Positions 19,001 to 28,700 of a stretch of 64,000 nucleotides of DNA are shown one piece after another. The translations under genes and the position numbers were made by a program. This DNA comes from Saprospirales bacterium (GTDB lineage: Bacteria > Bacteroidota > Bacteroidia > Chitinophagales > Saprospiraceae). Each line of letters opens with the position of its first letter. Position 1 is the first letter of the stretch. The notes beneath the pieces were generated by a model that was given only the letters and a program-made list of their open reading frames with translations, was not told where the DNA came from and did not search any database. Location: contig JADJBL010000009.1 of NCBI GenBank assembly GCA_016703765.1, positions 62,001 through 126,000 on the forward strand, written 5' to 3'.

Positions 19001-21445
19001 GAGTTTACCTACTCCTGGACGGTTTCGGGAGGAAATATTTCCGGCGATCCCAGCTCGGCCCTCAGTTCTGCCGATCAGCCGGGCGTGTATTATTTATCGG
19101 TCGCCAATATTCAAAACGGCTGCATTGCGCTGGATTCAGTAGTGGTTGGGATCGATACCCTGACCCCCATTGCGCAGGCTATTGCGGCCGGCACGCTGAC
19201 ATGCGCCAATCCGGTCACTATGCTAGACGGGTCCGGATCGAGTGCCGGGCCGCAGATCAGCTATGTCTGGACGACCGCAGACGGAATTATTTCCGGACCC
19301 ATCAATACCATGCAAGTACAGGCAAATGCTCCGGGCGCATACACCCTGACGGTTTCCAATGCCCAGAACGGCTGCCAGGCTGCGGCCACGGTGGATGTGT
19401 TGCAGGATGCGGCCGTTCCTCAGGTCGATGCCGGTATGGGAGGCACGCTGAACTGCCTGGAGCCCCAACTGAGTCTTTCGGGAACCTTCGTTTCCAGTGG
19501 AAATACCGTGTTCCAGTGGTCAACCACGACGGGTAATTTCTCGGGGGGTGTCAACACGCTTGCTCCCCAGGTCGACGCGCCGGGCTGGTATTACCTGAGC
19601 GCGGAAAATCTGGACAACGACTGCATCTCGACGGATTCCGTATTTGTCGATCAAAATATCGTTATACCTCAAATCAATTTGGCCGCTCCGGGGCCGATCA
19701 CCTGTTTGTCTCCTTCGGAGATCCTGAGCGCTCCGGGTTCCTCCCAGGGGCCGGATTTTGCTTACAACTGGAGCACGGTGGGAGGAAATATCAACGGCAA
19801 CCCCAACGGCCTGTTCGTAGAAGCCGATGAGGCGGGAATTTACTATTTGACGATCACCAACCTGAGCAATGGGTGTTTTGCCCTGGATTCGGTAGAAGTG
19901 GTGGCCGATACCCTGGCCCCCATTGCGCAAGCGCAAGTTTTTAACCCGATCACCTGCCTCGATCCGCTTGCGGCTTTGAGCGGTGTGGGATCGAGCGCCG
20001 GGCCGGGCATCCTCTACAGCTGGTCCACTCCAAACGGCACAATAGAGGGCCCCGCAAACGCCCTGCTCGCCGAAGCTTCCGAACCGGGGACTTATGTGTT
20101 GACGGTCCTCAATACCGGTAATGGATGCAGTGCGACAGCCCAGGCGGAGGTGAGCGGAAACACGGAAATTCCGCAAGTGGATGCAGGAAATTCCGCGCTT
20201 TTGACCTGCGTAAATACGGTGTTAAATTTGGAAGGAGCTCTTGCCAACAGCGACAATATGAGCATCCTGTGGACTACTTTTTCGGGAAATGTGCTCAGCG
20301 GCGCCAATACGCTGAGCCCCTCGATCGACGCGCCGGGCTGGTATTACCTGGCGGTAGAAGATTTAAGCAATGGCTGCACGGGGGGCGATTCCGTGCTGGT
20401 GGAGATCGATACCCTCTCGCCGGCAATCACTGCGGGGATGGACGCTTTTTTCCCTTGCAATGCAAATTCAGTGGCCCTGAACGGGGATATTTTGAACCCC
20501 TTTGGCTCTTACCTGATCCAGTGGAGCACTCCGGACGGCCTGATATTGGGCGATGTTTCTTCCCTGACGCCGGAAGCCGGCGCTCCGGGGGTGTATTTTA
20601 TGGAAGTGACGGATCTGGAGAACGGCTGCAGTTCGGAAGCGGAAGTGACCCTCAGCGCTCAGGGCATCGAGCTGGTGGACTATAGTTTGCTTTTGCCTCC
20701 CTGTCCGGGCGATAGCGGGAGCCTCACGGTCGATCTGGTGTTGGGAGGGGTTTTGCCCTATCAATATTCGATAGATGGGGGCAGTGCATTCCAGTCCGGA
20801 GCTGTTTTTTCCGGGCTGGTCCCAGGTTATTACGAGCTGGTGGTGGAAGACGCCAACGCTTGCCTAAATGCACAGGAAGTGGAGGTGGAGGGGCCTTTGG
20901 CCATCGAGGTGCTGCTGCCGGAGGAGATCCCGGTAGAATTGGGAACTTCTGTCGAGATTCATCCCGTGATACACCCGGATCCCGGGCAGATCGTGCAGGT
21001 AATATGGGAGCCGGTGACGGGGTTGAGCTGTTCGGATTGTCTTTTCCCCTATGCTACCGTACTTCAAACGACGCTTTACCAGGTGACCGTGAGCGATGCG
21101 AACGGCTGCAGTGCCTCGGCGCAGACGATCATTCGGGTCGATCCCTCGGTTTCGCTGTATGCCCCGAACATATTCTCCCCCAACGCCGACGGGATCAACG
21201 ACGTGTTTACGATATTTTCCAAAGAAGGGAAGATCAAAAAGATAAACCGCCTGGTGATTTGGAGCAGGTGGGGGGAGTCGGTTTTTGAGGCAAAGGATAT
21301 GGCGCCCGGTGTGTCGAGCCAGGGATGGGACGGCACTTTCAGAAGTAAACCCCTGTCGGAAGGGGTTTACACCTGGGTTGCAGAGGTCGAGTTCATCGAC
21401 GGAAGGACCGAGCTATATGAAGGAGATGTAACTCTAGTTAGGTAG
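16088..21445 (+). CDS. Adhesin 2: giant T9SS type B surface protein with lectin-like domain and 15 Ig-like repeats
   Basis: 1785 residues from the ATG at 16088. I prefer this start to the TTG at 16025 because the extra 21 residues would be translated from the repeat hairpin, while MRSALLFLLVFLNTAWSAYG is a good signal peptide. Residues 25-85 form a PKD-like unit. Residues 90-260 look like a carbohydrate-binding jelly roll (NLIVNPDFSQGAVGF ... GLDDLFFAPLC). Fifteen Ig-like repeats with the LTC...NGC pair follow, then an SprB-like unit, a PKD-like segment and the CHU_C domain from about residue 1689 (LYAPNIFSPNADGINDVF). The frame is intact, unlike adhesins 1 and 4. It shares the tail FIDGRxELYEGDVTLVR with adhesin 1. 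Predicted to be a cell-surface adhesin exported by T9SS. Confidence 0.92.
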   Translation: MRSALLFLLVFLNTAWSAYGQTTACGVTVNAGTDKSLCFPGGATQLNGSITGDYMSFSWSPPVNPNTLQPTVVLNSTTTYTLTAQTYNPSSNLIVNPDFSQGAVGFSTDYIHDPMLIYLPGYYAIVTSPDLIYGNFPPCDDHSPGQGNMMIVDGSTNANDDIWCQTIPVSPNTTYVFGAWVGTIVPIALAQIQFMINNQPLGAPITAPSGVCVWTQFFQTWNSGAATSATICIRDLNTANLGNDFGLDDLFFAPLCSVSDPVTVSVVQPIATAPLIQFLPCASGQLVLNAGGSSAGPNYSYLWTTADGHIVSGANTLSPLVDEVGSYTLVVTYNGGGATCTATANVIVTGDPSTPFAFATPQGQLNCNNPAINIFGAGSSQGANISYQWTTANGNILSNPNLINIQVDAAGTYVLTVTNTANGCSATASAQVVFNGVLPTVQAIDSMALTCLSSQIQLDGSGSSTGPNFSYLWTTSNGSIVSGATSLSPVVDAPGAYTLTVTNALTGCVDSTSVVVLDEQDPPVAVIGGAADLTCLSPYSLLDASASTAGPGVVISWSTGNGSFSSPTDSLIAEADAAGTYILILNYPQTGCADTSSVGVLDIQVFPAPEIAGAGDLSCADPVIARTAQDPSNTQASYSWSTAGGAFSGPTDSLQATATAAGLYWIVATDTLSGCVASDTVEVFGEALLPFVQIAAPDTLTCLSTEIQLDAGASDAGPSIIYQWTSSDGNIVSGGQSLTPIVDQVGTYELIVTDTSNFCASTATALVGENTIAPVAAAGPDGMLTCATPEFWLDGSASQFDPASVQIQWSSADGALIGDLDSLFVMAILPGTYILQLTNTQNGCSSADTVMVGADQDIPMAAIQAPGMLNCAQTTLSLDASGSSSGPDIQYLWESAQGNIVSGSDGPMPLVDLPGWYLLTVTNTASGCQQQDSVLVAADFAQPLAEAGLSGTITCSTPEVVLDGNASSQGPEFTYSWTVSGGNISGDPSSALSSADQPGVYYLSVANIQNGCIALDSVVVGIDTLTPIAQAIAAGTLTCANPVTMLDGSGSSAGPQISYVWTTADGIISGPINTMQVQANAPGAYTLTVSNAQNGCQAAATVDVLQDAAVPQVDAGMGGTLNCLEPQLSLSGTFVSSGNTVFQWSTTTGNFSGGVNTLAPQVDAPGWYYLSAENLDNDCISTDSVFVDQNIVIPQINLAAPGPITCLSPSEILSAPGSSQGPDFAYNWSTVGGNINGNPNGLFVEADEAGIYYLTITNLSNGCFALDSVEVVADTLAPIAQAQVFNPITCLDPLAALSGVGSSAGPGILYSWSTPNGTIEGPANALLAEASEPGTYVLTVLNTGNGCSATAQAEVSGNTEIPQVDAGNSALLTCVNTVLNLEGALANSDNMSILWTTFSGNVLSGANTLSPSIDAPGWYYLAVEDLSNGCTGGDSVLVEIDTLSPAITAGMDAFFPCNANSVALNGDILNPFGSYLIQWSTPDGLILGDVSSLTPEAGAPGVYFMEVTDLENGCSSEAEVTLSAQGIELVDYSLLLPPCPGDSGSLTVDLVLGGVLPYQYSIDGGSAFQSGAVFSGLVPGYYELVVEDANACLNAQEVEVEGPLAIEVLLPEEIPVELGTSVEIHPVIHPDPGQIVQVIWEPVTGLSCSDCLFPYATVLQTTLYQVTVSDANGCSASAQTIIRVDPSVSLYAPNIFSPNADGINDVFTIFSKEGKIKKINRLVIWSRWGESVFEAKDMAPGVSSQGWDGTFRSKPLSEGVYTWVAEVEFIDGRTELYEGDVTLVR
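16885..20672 (+). repeat. Array of 15 Ig/PKD-like repeats in adhesin 2
   Basis: Fifteen units of about 250 bp, counted by their LTC/LNC motif. They are more diverged than those in adhesin 1; several lack the NGC Cys variant or replace GNIVSG by GxFSGPTDSL. This suggests older duplication. Confidence 0.75.
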
Positions 21446-21449
21446 AGTT

Positions 21450-21515
21450 AGTTGAAAAGTTTAAAGTTGAAAAGTTGAACTATTCAACTCTTCAACTTTA
21501 AACTTTTCAACTTTT
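21450..21515. repeat. Intergenic hairpin of TTGAAAAG / CTTTTCAA units between convergent genes
   Basis: TTGAAAAG-type units (including the variants GTTTAAAG and CTCTTCAA) face their complements. The element fills the gap between the stop of adhesin 2 and the stop of the convergent beta-barrel gene. A bidirectional terminator function is plausible. Confidence 0.8.
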
Positions 21516-21517
21516 GG

Positions 21518-22363
21518 TTAAAACCGGAAGCAGGGCAATATCCGCATATTCCTTCCGAAAAGGGAGCCGTCGCCGTCCAGTGCGAAGGACACGGAAACGG
21601 TGGAGAAGAAATACCAATCGCTATATTTTGGGTTTCCCCTGGGCGCGCCCGGGGTGTTGACGGGGTCGGAGTTGAGGTATTCGCCGATCCGGTTTCCCAG
21701 CGCGGCGGCCAATGGGCCGTTTCCGTTGAGCAGCGTTCTGCTGTCGGCATAGGGGCCGCTGACATCGTCGAGGTAGTCGGTGAACAATTCCCGCCCGCCC
21801 ATTTCAAAAGAGAGCGTGGCATCTTTGCTCAGGGCCAGTTTGAGTCCTCCTCCGAGGGGGATAGCGACCTGGAAGAGGCTATACTTCCCGGCGAATCCGG
21901 GAATGCCCTGGCCTTCCGTGCCGAGGGGTTGCAGCTCGACTATCTGCCCGAAGTACTCGGTTTTAGGGTTGTAATGAAACACAGCTACCCCTCCGAACAA
22001 GTAGGGGCTGATAAACTTTTTGTTGTTCGTATTGAACCCAATCAGGTTAATTTCTTCGATGACCGCGGCTTCCCAGATGTTGGTCGAGAAGCTGAGATTA
22101 CGAGTGGCCCTTCCCAGCCCGCCTTCGGCATCGGAGGCTTCGACCGAACCGTACTGGATATTTACCTTGGTGTTAAAATAGTCGTTGTGTTGCACGCGGA
22201 TGAACAAGGCGGCGGAGAGTTTGGTGTTTTGAATGTTGGAAAGGGGGGATACAGTCAGATCGCCCTGGTAATTGCTGCCGCCGACGCTAAAGCCGACACT
22301 CAGGTCCTCCTGGGAAAATCCGATCAAGGGGAGGAAGAACATAAAAATCCATAAATGCCTCAT
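21518..22363 (-). CDS. Outer-membrane beta-barrel protein (DUF6089/PorG-like)
   Basis: 281 residues with a signal peptide (about residues 1-17, cut after GFSQ). Repeated amphipathic beta strands and a C-terminal aromatic residue (CFRF) point to an outer-membrane barrel. The N-terminal segment VGFSVGGSNYQGDLTV matches the DUF6089 signature (GGSNYxGDL), a family I recall as including the T9SS component PorG; that link is from memory. It is the only minus-strand gene inside the adhesin cluster, so it may help adhesin export or anchoring, but that is inference. It is not a PorP/SprF protein, the usual partner of type B cargo. Confidence 0.75.
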   Translation of the reverse strand: MRHLWIFMFFLPLIGFSQEDLSVGFSVGGSNYQGDLTVSPLSNIQNTKLSAALFIRVQHNDYFNTKVNIQYGSVEASDAEGGLGRATRNLSFSTNIWEAAVIEEINLIGFNTNNKKFISPYLFGGVAVFHYNPKTEYFGQIVELQPLGTEGQGIPGFAGKYSLFQVAIPLGGGLKLALSKDATLSFEMGGRELFTDYLDDVSGPYADSRTLLNGNGPLAAALGNRIGEYLNSDPVNTPGAPRGNPKYSDWYFFSTVSVSFALDGDGSLFGRNMRILPCFRF

Positions 22364-22704
22364 ACTAAGTAGTGGTTTTTTCAGCGGGGAATATTCCTTC
22401 GATAAAATGCTCGGGGTGCTTAATTTATTGTGTGGGGCGAAAATAGCTGTTGTTGGGGAATAATTTATTTTCTGTACCGGATAATGTCGTCTGGGAGAAA
22501 GAGGTTCGAGCCAAGCAGCGAAATACCGGTTTAACCTTATCTATGCAATTGGGTAAAGGTTTTTCCCGTATCCGTATTTTAGCAAGGTTAGGTATGGATT
22601 TGTTTGGGGATTCCCTTCTTTCGTTTTAAAATGCTTTATCTTTGACAAATGTCATTGGGGGATTACAAATCTCCTCGTAGCTTTTCGATCGAAAAAAATT
22701 GACT
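22364..22704. other. Divergent intergenic region between barrel gene and adhesin 3
   Basis: A 341-bp AT-richer stretch with no convincing ORF. It must hold the promoters for both directions. On the plus strand a perfect -7 box is seen at 22637-22644. On the minus strand only a weak box (TATTTTCG near 22448) is visible. Confidence 0.6.
22637..22644 (+). promoter_or_regulatory. Candidate -7 box (TATCTTTG) for adhesin 3
   Basis: TATCTTTG fits TAnnTTTG exactly and lies 60 bp before the ATG at 22705. TTTC near 22617-22620 is at the -33 distance but is not the consensus TTTG. Confidence 0.55.
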
Positions 22705-25700
22705 ATGAGATCACAACCTTTACTACTCCTTTTATTTATACCCACCCTGTTTGGATTTTCCGGTTTTCAACCCCCAACTTATACCTTCTCTCCCGCTCTG
22801 GGCGATATCCAGGTGATCAACCTGGAAGGCAACTCCGGCAGGGAAGTGGTTTATATCGAGGATGCAGTTACGGAAGTCCAGATTTGTCAATTGCAGGCTG
22901 GTGAAACTTATGTTATCCAGGCCGTAGCCATGCAGGATTGCCAGCCCCTGCTCGATATGCCCGGATCGGGCAAAGCCCCGCAGTCAATGTTCAATTTCGT
23001 GGCGGACGCCTCCTGCAAAACCATTTTGGTACATGCCGACTATTTGAAAAAAGCCTGCACCGGAGCTATGTACCTGAGTATCAATTGTAATTCCTGTTTT
23101 AACGAGCCGGTTTCCTCGTATTCCAACCGCGCGCCGATTTTCGCCACCCCGGGCATTCCCGCCCAGACGCTGGTCGAGAATGTGCTGATTGGCGGGGGTT
23201 GCTTTGACGTAATGGGCGTAAGCCACGCGGGGGCGGCCATTGCGCGAGGGTCTTTCCTTGGGGGAAATACGTCCATCGGTTTAAACACCGGGGTTATCCT
23301 TTCCAGCGGGAACGTCGCCATTGCCACCGGCCCCAACAATGCAACCGGAGCGGGCGCCGCTTCGGGCGGCGGCTCTGACCCCGACCTGGCTCAGGCAGCC
23401 AACGGGGCAGCTATCTTTGACGCCTCCATCCTGGAATTCGACTTCACACCTACCCAGGCGCAGGTCACTTTTCGGTATGTATTTGCCTCCGAAGAGTATT
23501 GCGATTATGTAAACTCCTCCTTCAACGACGTTTTCGGATTCTTCCTGAGCGGCCCCGGCATTAGCGGGCCCTACTCCAACAACTCCGTCAATATTGCCGT
23601 ACTGCCCTCGTCCGTTACCCCGGTTACGATCAACAACGTCAACCATATCGACAACTCGCTTTATTACACGGGGAACATCCCCGCCGGTAGCCCTCAACTG
23701 ACCAACCCCAACTGCGCGGGCCACCCCATTTCCGGGCCCCCCTCTACCGACGATTGCCAATATGACGGGTACACCAAAATCCTCACGGCCGTGGCCAACG
23801 TCATACCTTGCGAGACCTACCACATTAAACTCGCCATCGCTGACGCCGGCGATACGGCCTTCGACTCGGCTGTATTTCTGGAAGCCAACAGCTTCGATGC
23901 CGGCGGAGACGCCGAAGTGGTGGCCAATGTGCCCTTTACCCAAACCACCACAGCCTACGAAGGCTGCACCCCTGCCTTTTTCATGTTCTCCCGGAGCGGA
24001 GGGGCGACTAACGTGCCTTTGGTCATCAATTACACCATCTCCGGGACCGCTACTTCGGGCGTCGATTATACATCTCTGCCCCTGTCCGTTACTATTCCGG
24101 CAAATCAAATGTTTTTTCAATTGCCCGTCAATATCATCGACGATATTATCCCGGAAGGAACGGAAACCATCACAATTACTCTTCAAAACCCCTGTTCCTG
24201 CACCACCAGTTCGGTAACCCTGAACATCGTCGATCCGCCTCCTATCGACCTCAATATTACAGGTGATATAGTCTGCCAGGGGAATCCGGTTTTCATCACC
24301 CCCATGGTATCCGGCGGGGTGCAACCCTACCAATATAGTTGGAACCCGGCAAACTCGGGCCCCGTGTTCGTGGGATTTCCTACCCAGTCGGGAACTTACA
24401 CCCTGACGGTTACCGATCATTGCGGGACCACCGACGTCGATACGGCCAATGTCCAGGTGTACACCCTGTCCGGTTCGATCAGCGGCACGGCTCTCGTTTG
24501 CCCGGGAAGCCCCGGAACCTTGAATGTCAATTTCACCGGGGTCGGGCCCTTTACCCTCATTTACCTTGTAAATGGGGCCAATCCGACTACCATCAACGGA
24601 ATTACCCAAAATCCATACTCTTTACAGGTCACGCAGCCCGGCACCTACACCATCGTCGCGGTGACAAACGGAGAATGCGTGGGAACCGGCTCCGGAATCG
24701 GGCTGGTCACCCAGCCCGTCATCGGGTTGGGGACTACTGTGACCAACGTCGGGTGTTTCGGCGAGCTCACCGGCGCCATCGACCTGGGCGCAGCAGGAGG
24801 AACCGGCCCCTATACCTATGACTGGAGCAACAACGCCGACACGGAAGACCTGGAAGACTTGCCTGCGGGGAGTTACACCGTTACGGTAGAAGATATCAAC
24901 GGCTGCTTTAATACCATCAACGCCCAGGTGACCCAGCCGCCCAACCTGACCGCATCTGCGCTGGTACTTTCGGGCGTGGATTGCACCAACCCCACGGGAG
25001 GCGCCATCAACCTGAGCGTCGGAGGCGGGACCCTCGTCTATTCCTATTTGTGGAATACGGGCGACACCATCCAGGATATTTCCGGTCTCACCGCCGGAAC
25101 CTATACCGTAACGGTCACCGACAGCAACGGGTGTACCGAATCGGCGACGGCTGTCATTCAGGGGGATACGAATATTCCCACGGCTATTATCGATGTCGCG
25201 GGCGAGGTGAACTGCACCAATACGGCCCTGACCCTCGACGGAACCGGCTCCAGCGGAGGTCCGGGCTTTGTGTACCAATGGGTGGCTAGCGGCGGTGGAA
25301 ATATTACCGGGCTTACCGATCAATTGACGACCACGGCCGACGGAGGAGGGACTTATGAACTGATCGTAACGGATACCCTCAATAATTGCTTTACAGCGGC
25401 CTCTGTGGTCGTTCCCGAGGATTTCAACATCCCCGTAGCCGATCCCGGCGCCGACCAGATCATCGACTGCCTGAACAGCGAGGTTACCCTGGACGGAAGC
25501 AATTCCAGCTCCGGTCCGGATATTACCTATACCTGGACCGCTTCGCCGGGAGGGAGCTTTTCCTCTCCGACCAATATCGAATCACCAACAGCCGACGCCC
25601 CGGGCGTGTACACCCTGGTGGTGTTCGACACCGATAACGGCTGCGCTGACACTTCTACGGTAGTGGTCACGGCCGACCTGACCGACCCCACTGCGGCAGC

Positions 25701-28700
25701 CGGCCTGGACGGGGTCATTGACTGCTTTTCCCCGACCATACAACTCAATGGTTCCGGCTCGAGTTCAGGGGCCAATTTCACCTACTTGTGGTCGACCATT
25801 GATGGAAACATCGTGGACGACCCGACTTTGCCCAATCCGACCATCGATCAGGAGGGGACCTATACCTTGCTGGTTACCAATACGGTAAATGGCTGTACGT
25901 CTTCCGACCCGGTTTCCGTCTCCGACCTCAGCATTGACCCGGTCATTCAGATCGACGCCCCTGGCCTGCTGACCTGCTCGACCACCGAATTGTCCCTGGA
26001 TGCCACGGGCTCCGATACGGGAAACCAATACACCTTCACCTGGACGGGCATAAACGGAGGGATCGTGGTTTCGGGAGGAAATACGCCGACGCCTGTCATT
26101 GGCGCAGTAGGCACTTACGAGTTGGTCCTGAGCAACTCCCTTACGGGTTGCCAATCTATCGATTCGGTGGATGTCGCCGACAACCTGACCCCGCCGGTGG
26201 CGGAAGCAGGAAACCCAGTGACCATAGCCTGCAGCCTGCCGAATATGCAACTGGATGGCTCGGGCTCAAGCGGCGGACCTGGTTTTACCTTTATCTGGAC
26301 CGCGACCAACGGCGGGAATATCGTGGGCGGCGCCAATACGGCCAACCCGACTGTGAATAGCCCCGGAACTTATTTCCTGACGGTCACGGATTTTGCGAAT
26401 GGCTGTATTGCCATAGACTCGGTGGAAGTCGTTCTCGATACCAACGCCCCGGTAGCCGCGGCCAATGCCGCTCAAATCCTCGACTGTGCGCATCCGAGCG
26501 TGTTGGTCAGCGGAATTGGGTCTTCCCTGGGGTCGAATTTTAACTATGTTTGGAATACGCTGGACGGAAATATCGTCACCGGAAACGGGACACTTTTCCT
26601 CACCGTCAACGAGCCGGGAACCTATACGCTCACGGTGACCAATGACCTGAACGGCTGCTCCAGCCAGATTTCCACCACTTTGAATATCGATACGCTGGCC
26701 CCGGTTGCCCAGGTGGCAAACCCGGACCTGCTCACTTGCGACGTCAATAGCATTCAGCTGGATGGCGCCAATTCGAGTGCAGGCCCCGAGTTTAGCTATC
26801 TGTGGTCAACCACCGACGGTAACATCGTCGGGGACAACACGATCGCCAATCCGCTGGCAGACCAGCCGGGGACGTATTCCCTGCTTGTAACCGACAGCTC
26901 GAACGGATGTACGACCGAGACTTCGGTAACCGTTTTGCAGAATACCACTCCGCCCGCAGCCGAGGCGGGGCTTACGAGCACCCTGAACTGCGGCGTGACC
27001 AGCCTGAGCCTCAACGGAACGGGATCGGCCGCCGGATCCGGGATTAGCTATTCCTGGACTACCAACAACGGCAATATCGTATCGGGAGATAACTCCCTGA
27101 ACCCCCTGATCGATGCCCCCGGTATCTACCAGATCACGGTGTTGAACGGCGCAAACGGCTGCAGCGCCAGCGATCAGGTTACCGTCAATCTGGACGTCAC
27201 CCCGCCGCAGGCCCTGATCGTCGCCCCCGGCATTCTGACCTGCGCTACCACCAGCCTCACGCTCAACGGCTCGATTTCTACGGGAACGAGCGCGCTGACC
27301 TATGCCTGGTCGACCTTAAACGGCGTCATTGCAGGTCCCACCTCGATTGCGACGCCGATGATCACCCAGCCGGGCGATTATCAACTCATCGTGACCCAAA
27401 CGGGCAACCAGTGCAAGGATACTGCAGTGGTAAACGTGACCCAGAATATCGTTCCGCCCATCGCAGAAGCCGGACCGAGCTTCGAGCTCGATTGCGGTAC
27501 CACCAGCCTGACGCTTAACGGGACGGGCTCCTCTGCGGGTCCTTCCTTCGGCTATACCTGGAGCACGGGAAGCGGCATTATCGTTAGCGGTGGAAATACC
27601 CTGAACCCCATGATCGGGGCGGCCGGATTTTACACCCTAACCGTATTGGACAACGTCAATGGATGCAGCTCCACGGATCAGGTCGAAGTGACCCTCGACG
27701 CCAATGCCCCTGTGGCCAATGCCGGGGTAAGCCAGGAGCTCACCTGCACCCTCACCTCCCTTTCCCTGAATGGGGGAGGGTCGAGCCAGGGAGTGGATTT
27801 CACTTACCAGTGGACCGGCCCGGGTATCGTCTCAGGAGTAAATACGATCAATCCGGTGGTGAACACTCCCGGAACCTATATTCTCATCGTAACCAATTTG
27901 CTCAACGATTGTATGAGCTCTTCGCCCGTCACGGTGACTCAGAATATTACTCCGCCCATCGCAGAAGCAGGCGCGAGCATTGCGATCACCTGCGCCAACC
28001 CGGTGGTTTCCCTCAACGGAGGTTCTTCCAGTCAGGGGCCCAACTTCAACTATCTTTGGACGACCCTCAACGGGAACATCCTCTCAGGAGCAAATTCCTT
28101 ATCGCCCCAGGTGAGCCTCCTCGGAACCTACAACCTGCTGGTGACCAATACAGCCAACGGATGTACCTCGACCGACGCGACGACGGTGACCCTCAACCAG
28201 ACACCGCCCACCATCGTGCTGCAAACGCCCAACCCCCTGACCTGCGCCGTTACTTCGCTGGTTCTCGGGGCCTCCGGCACCAGCACGGGGCCCAATTTTA
28301 CGTATTTGTGGACCACCCTCGACGGGCAGATCATCAGCGGAGTCAGCTCTCTGGCGCCGACGATCGGCAATCCCGGAACCTATACGCTCACGACGACCAA
28401 TACCCAGAACGGCTGCGTGGCTTCCCAATCGGTAACGGTGTCTGAAAACGTAACGCCTCCTGCCGCCGTGGCCGGAAGTACCAATGAGCTGACCTGTGCG
28501 GTTACCACCCTCCAGCTGAACGGAGCGGGTTCCTCGACGGGTGTGGGCTTTAGTTATCAATGGGTTGCGAGCGGAGGCGGAGTGATTTCCAGCGGCGCCA
28601 GCACCCTGACGCCTACGATCAGCCAGCCGGGAACTTATACCATTACGGTTTTGAACGCGGCCAACGGTTGCACTTCGAGCGATGTGGTCGTCATCACGGA

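Noticed and set aside
22443..22704. Riboswitch before adhesin 3
   Set aside because: The stretch is AT-rich with only weak pairing, and the promoter box lies close to the gene, leaving a leader of about 55 nt.
23281..24609. 442-residue minus-strand ORF opposite adhesin 3
   Set aside because: Antisense shadow; no signal, motif or plausible start.
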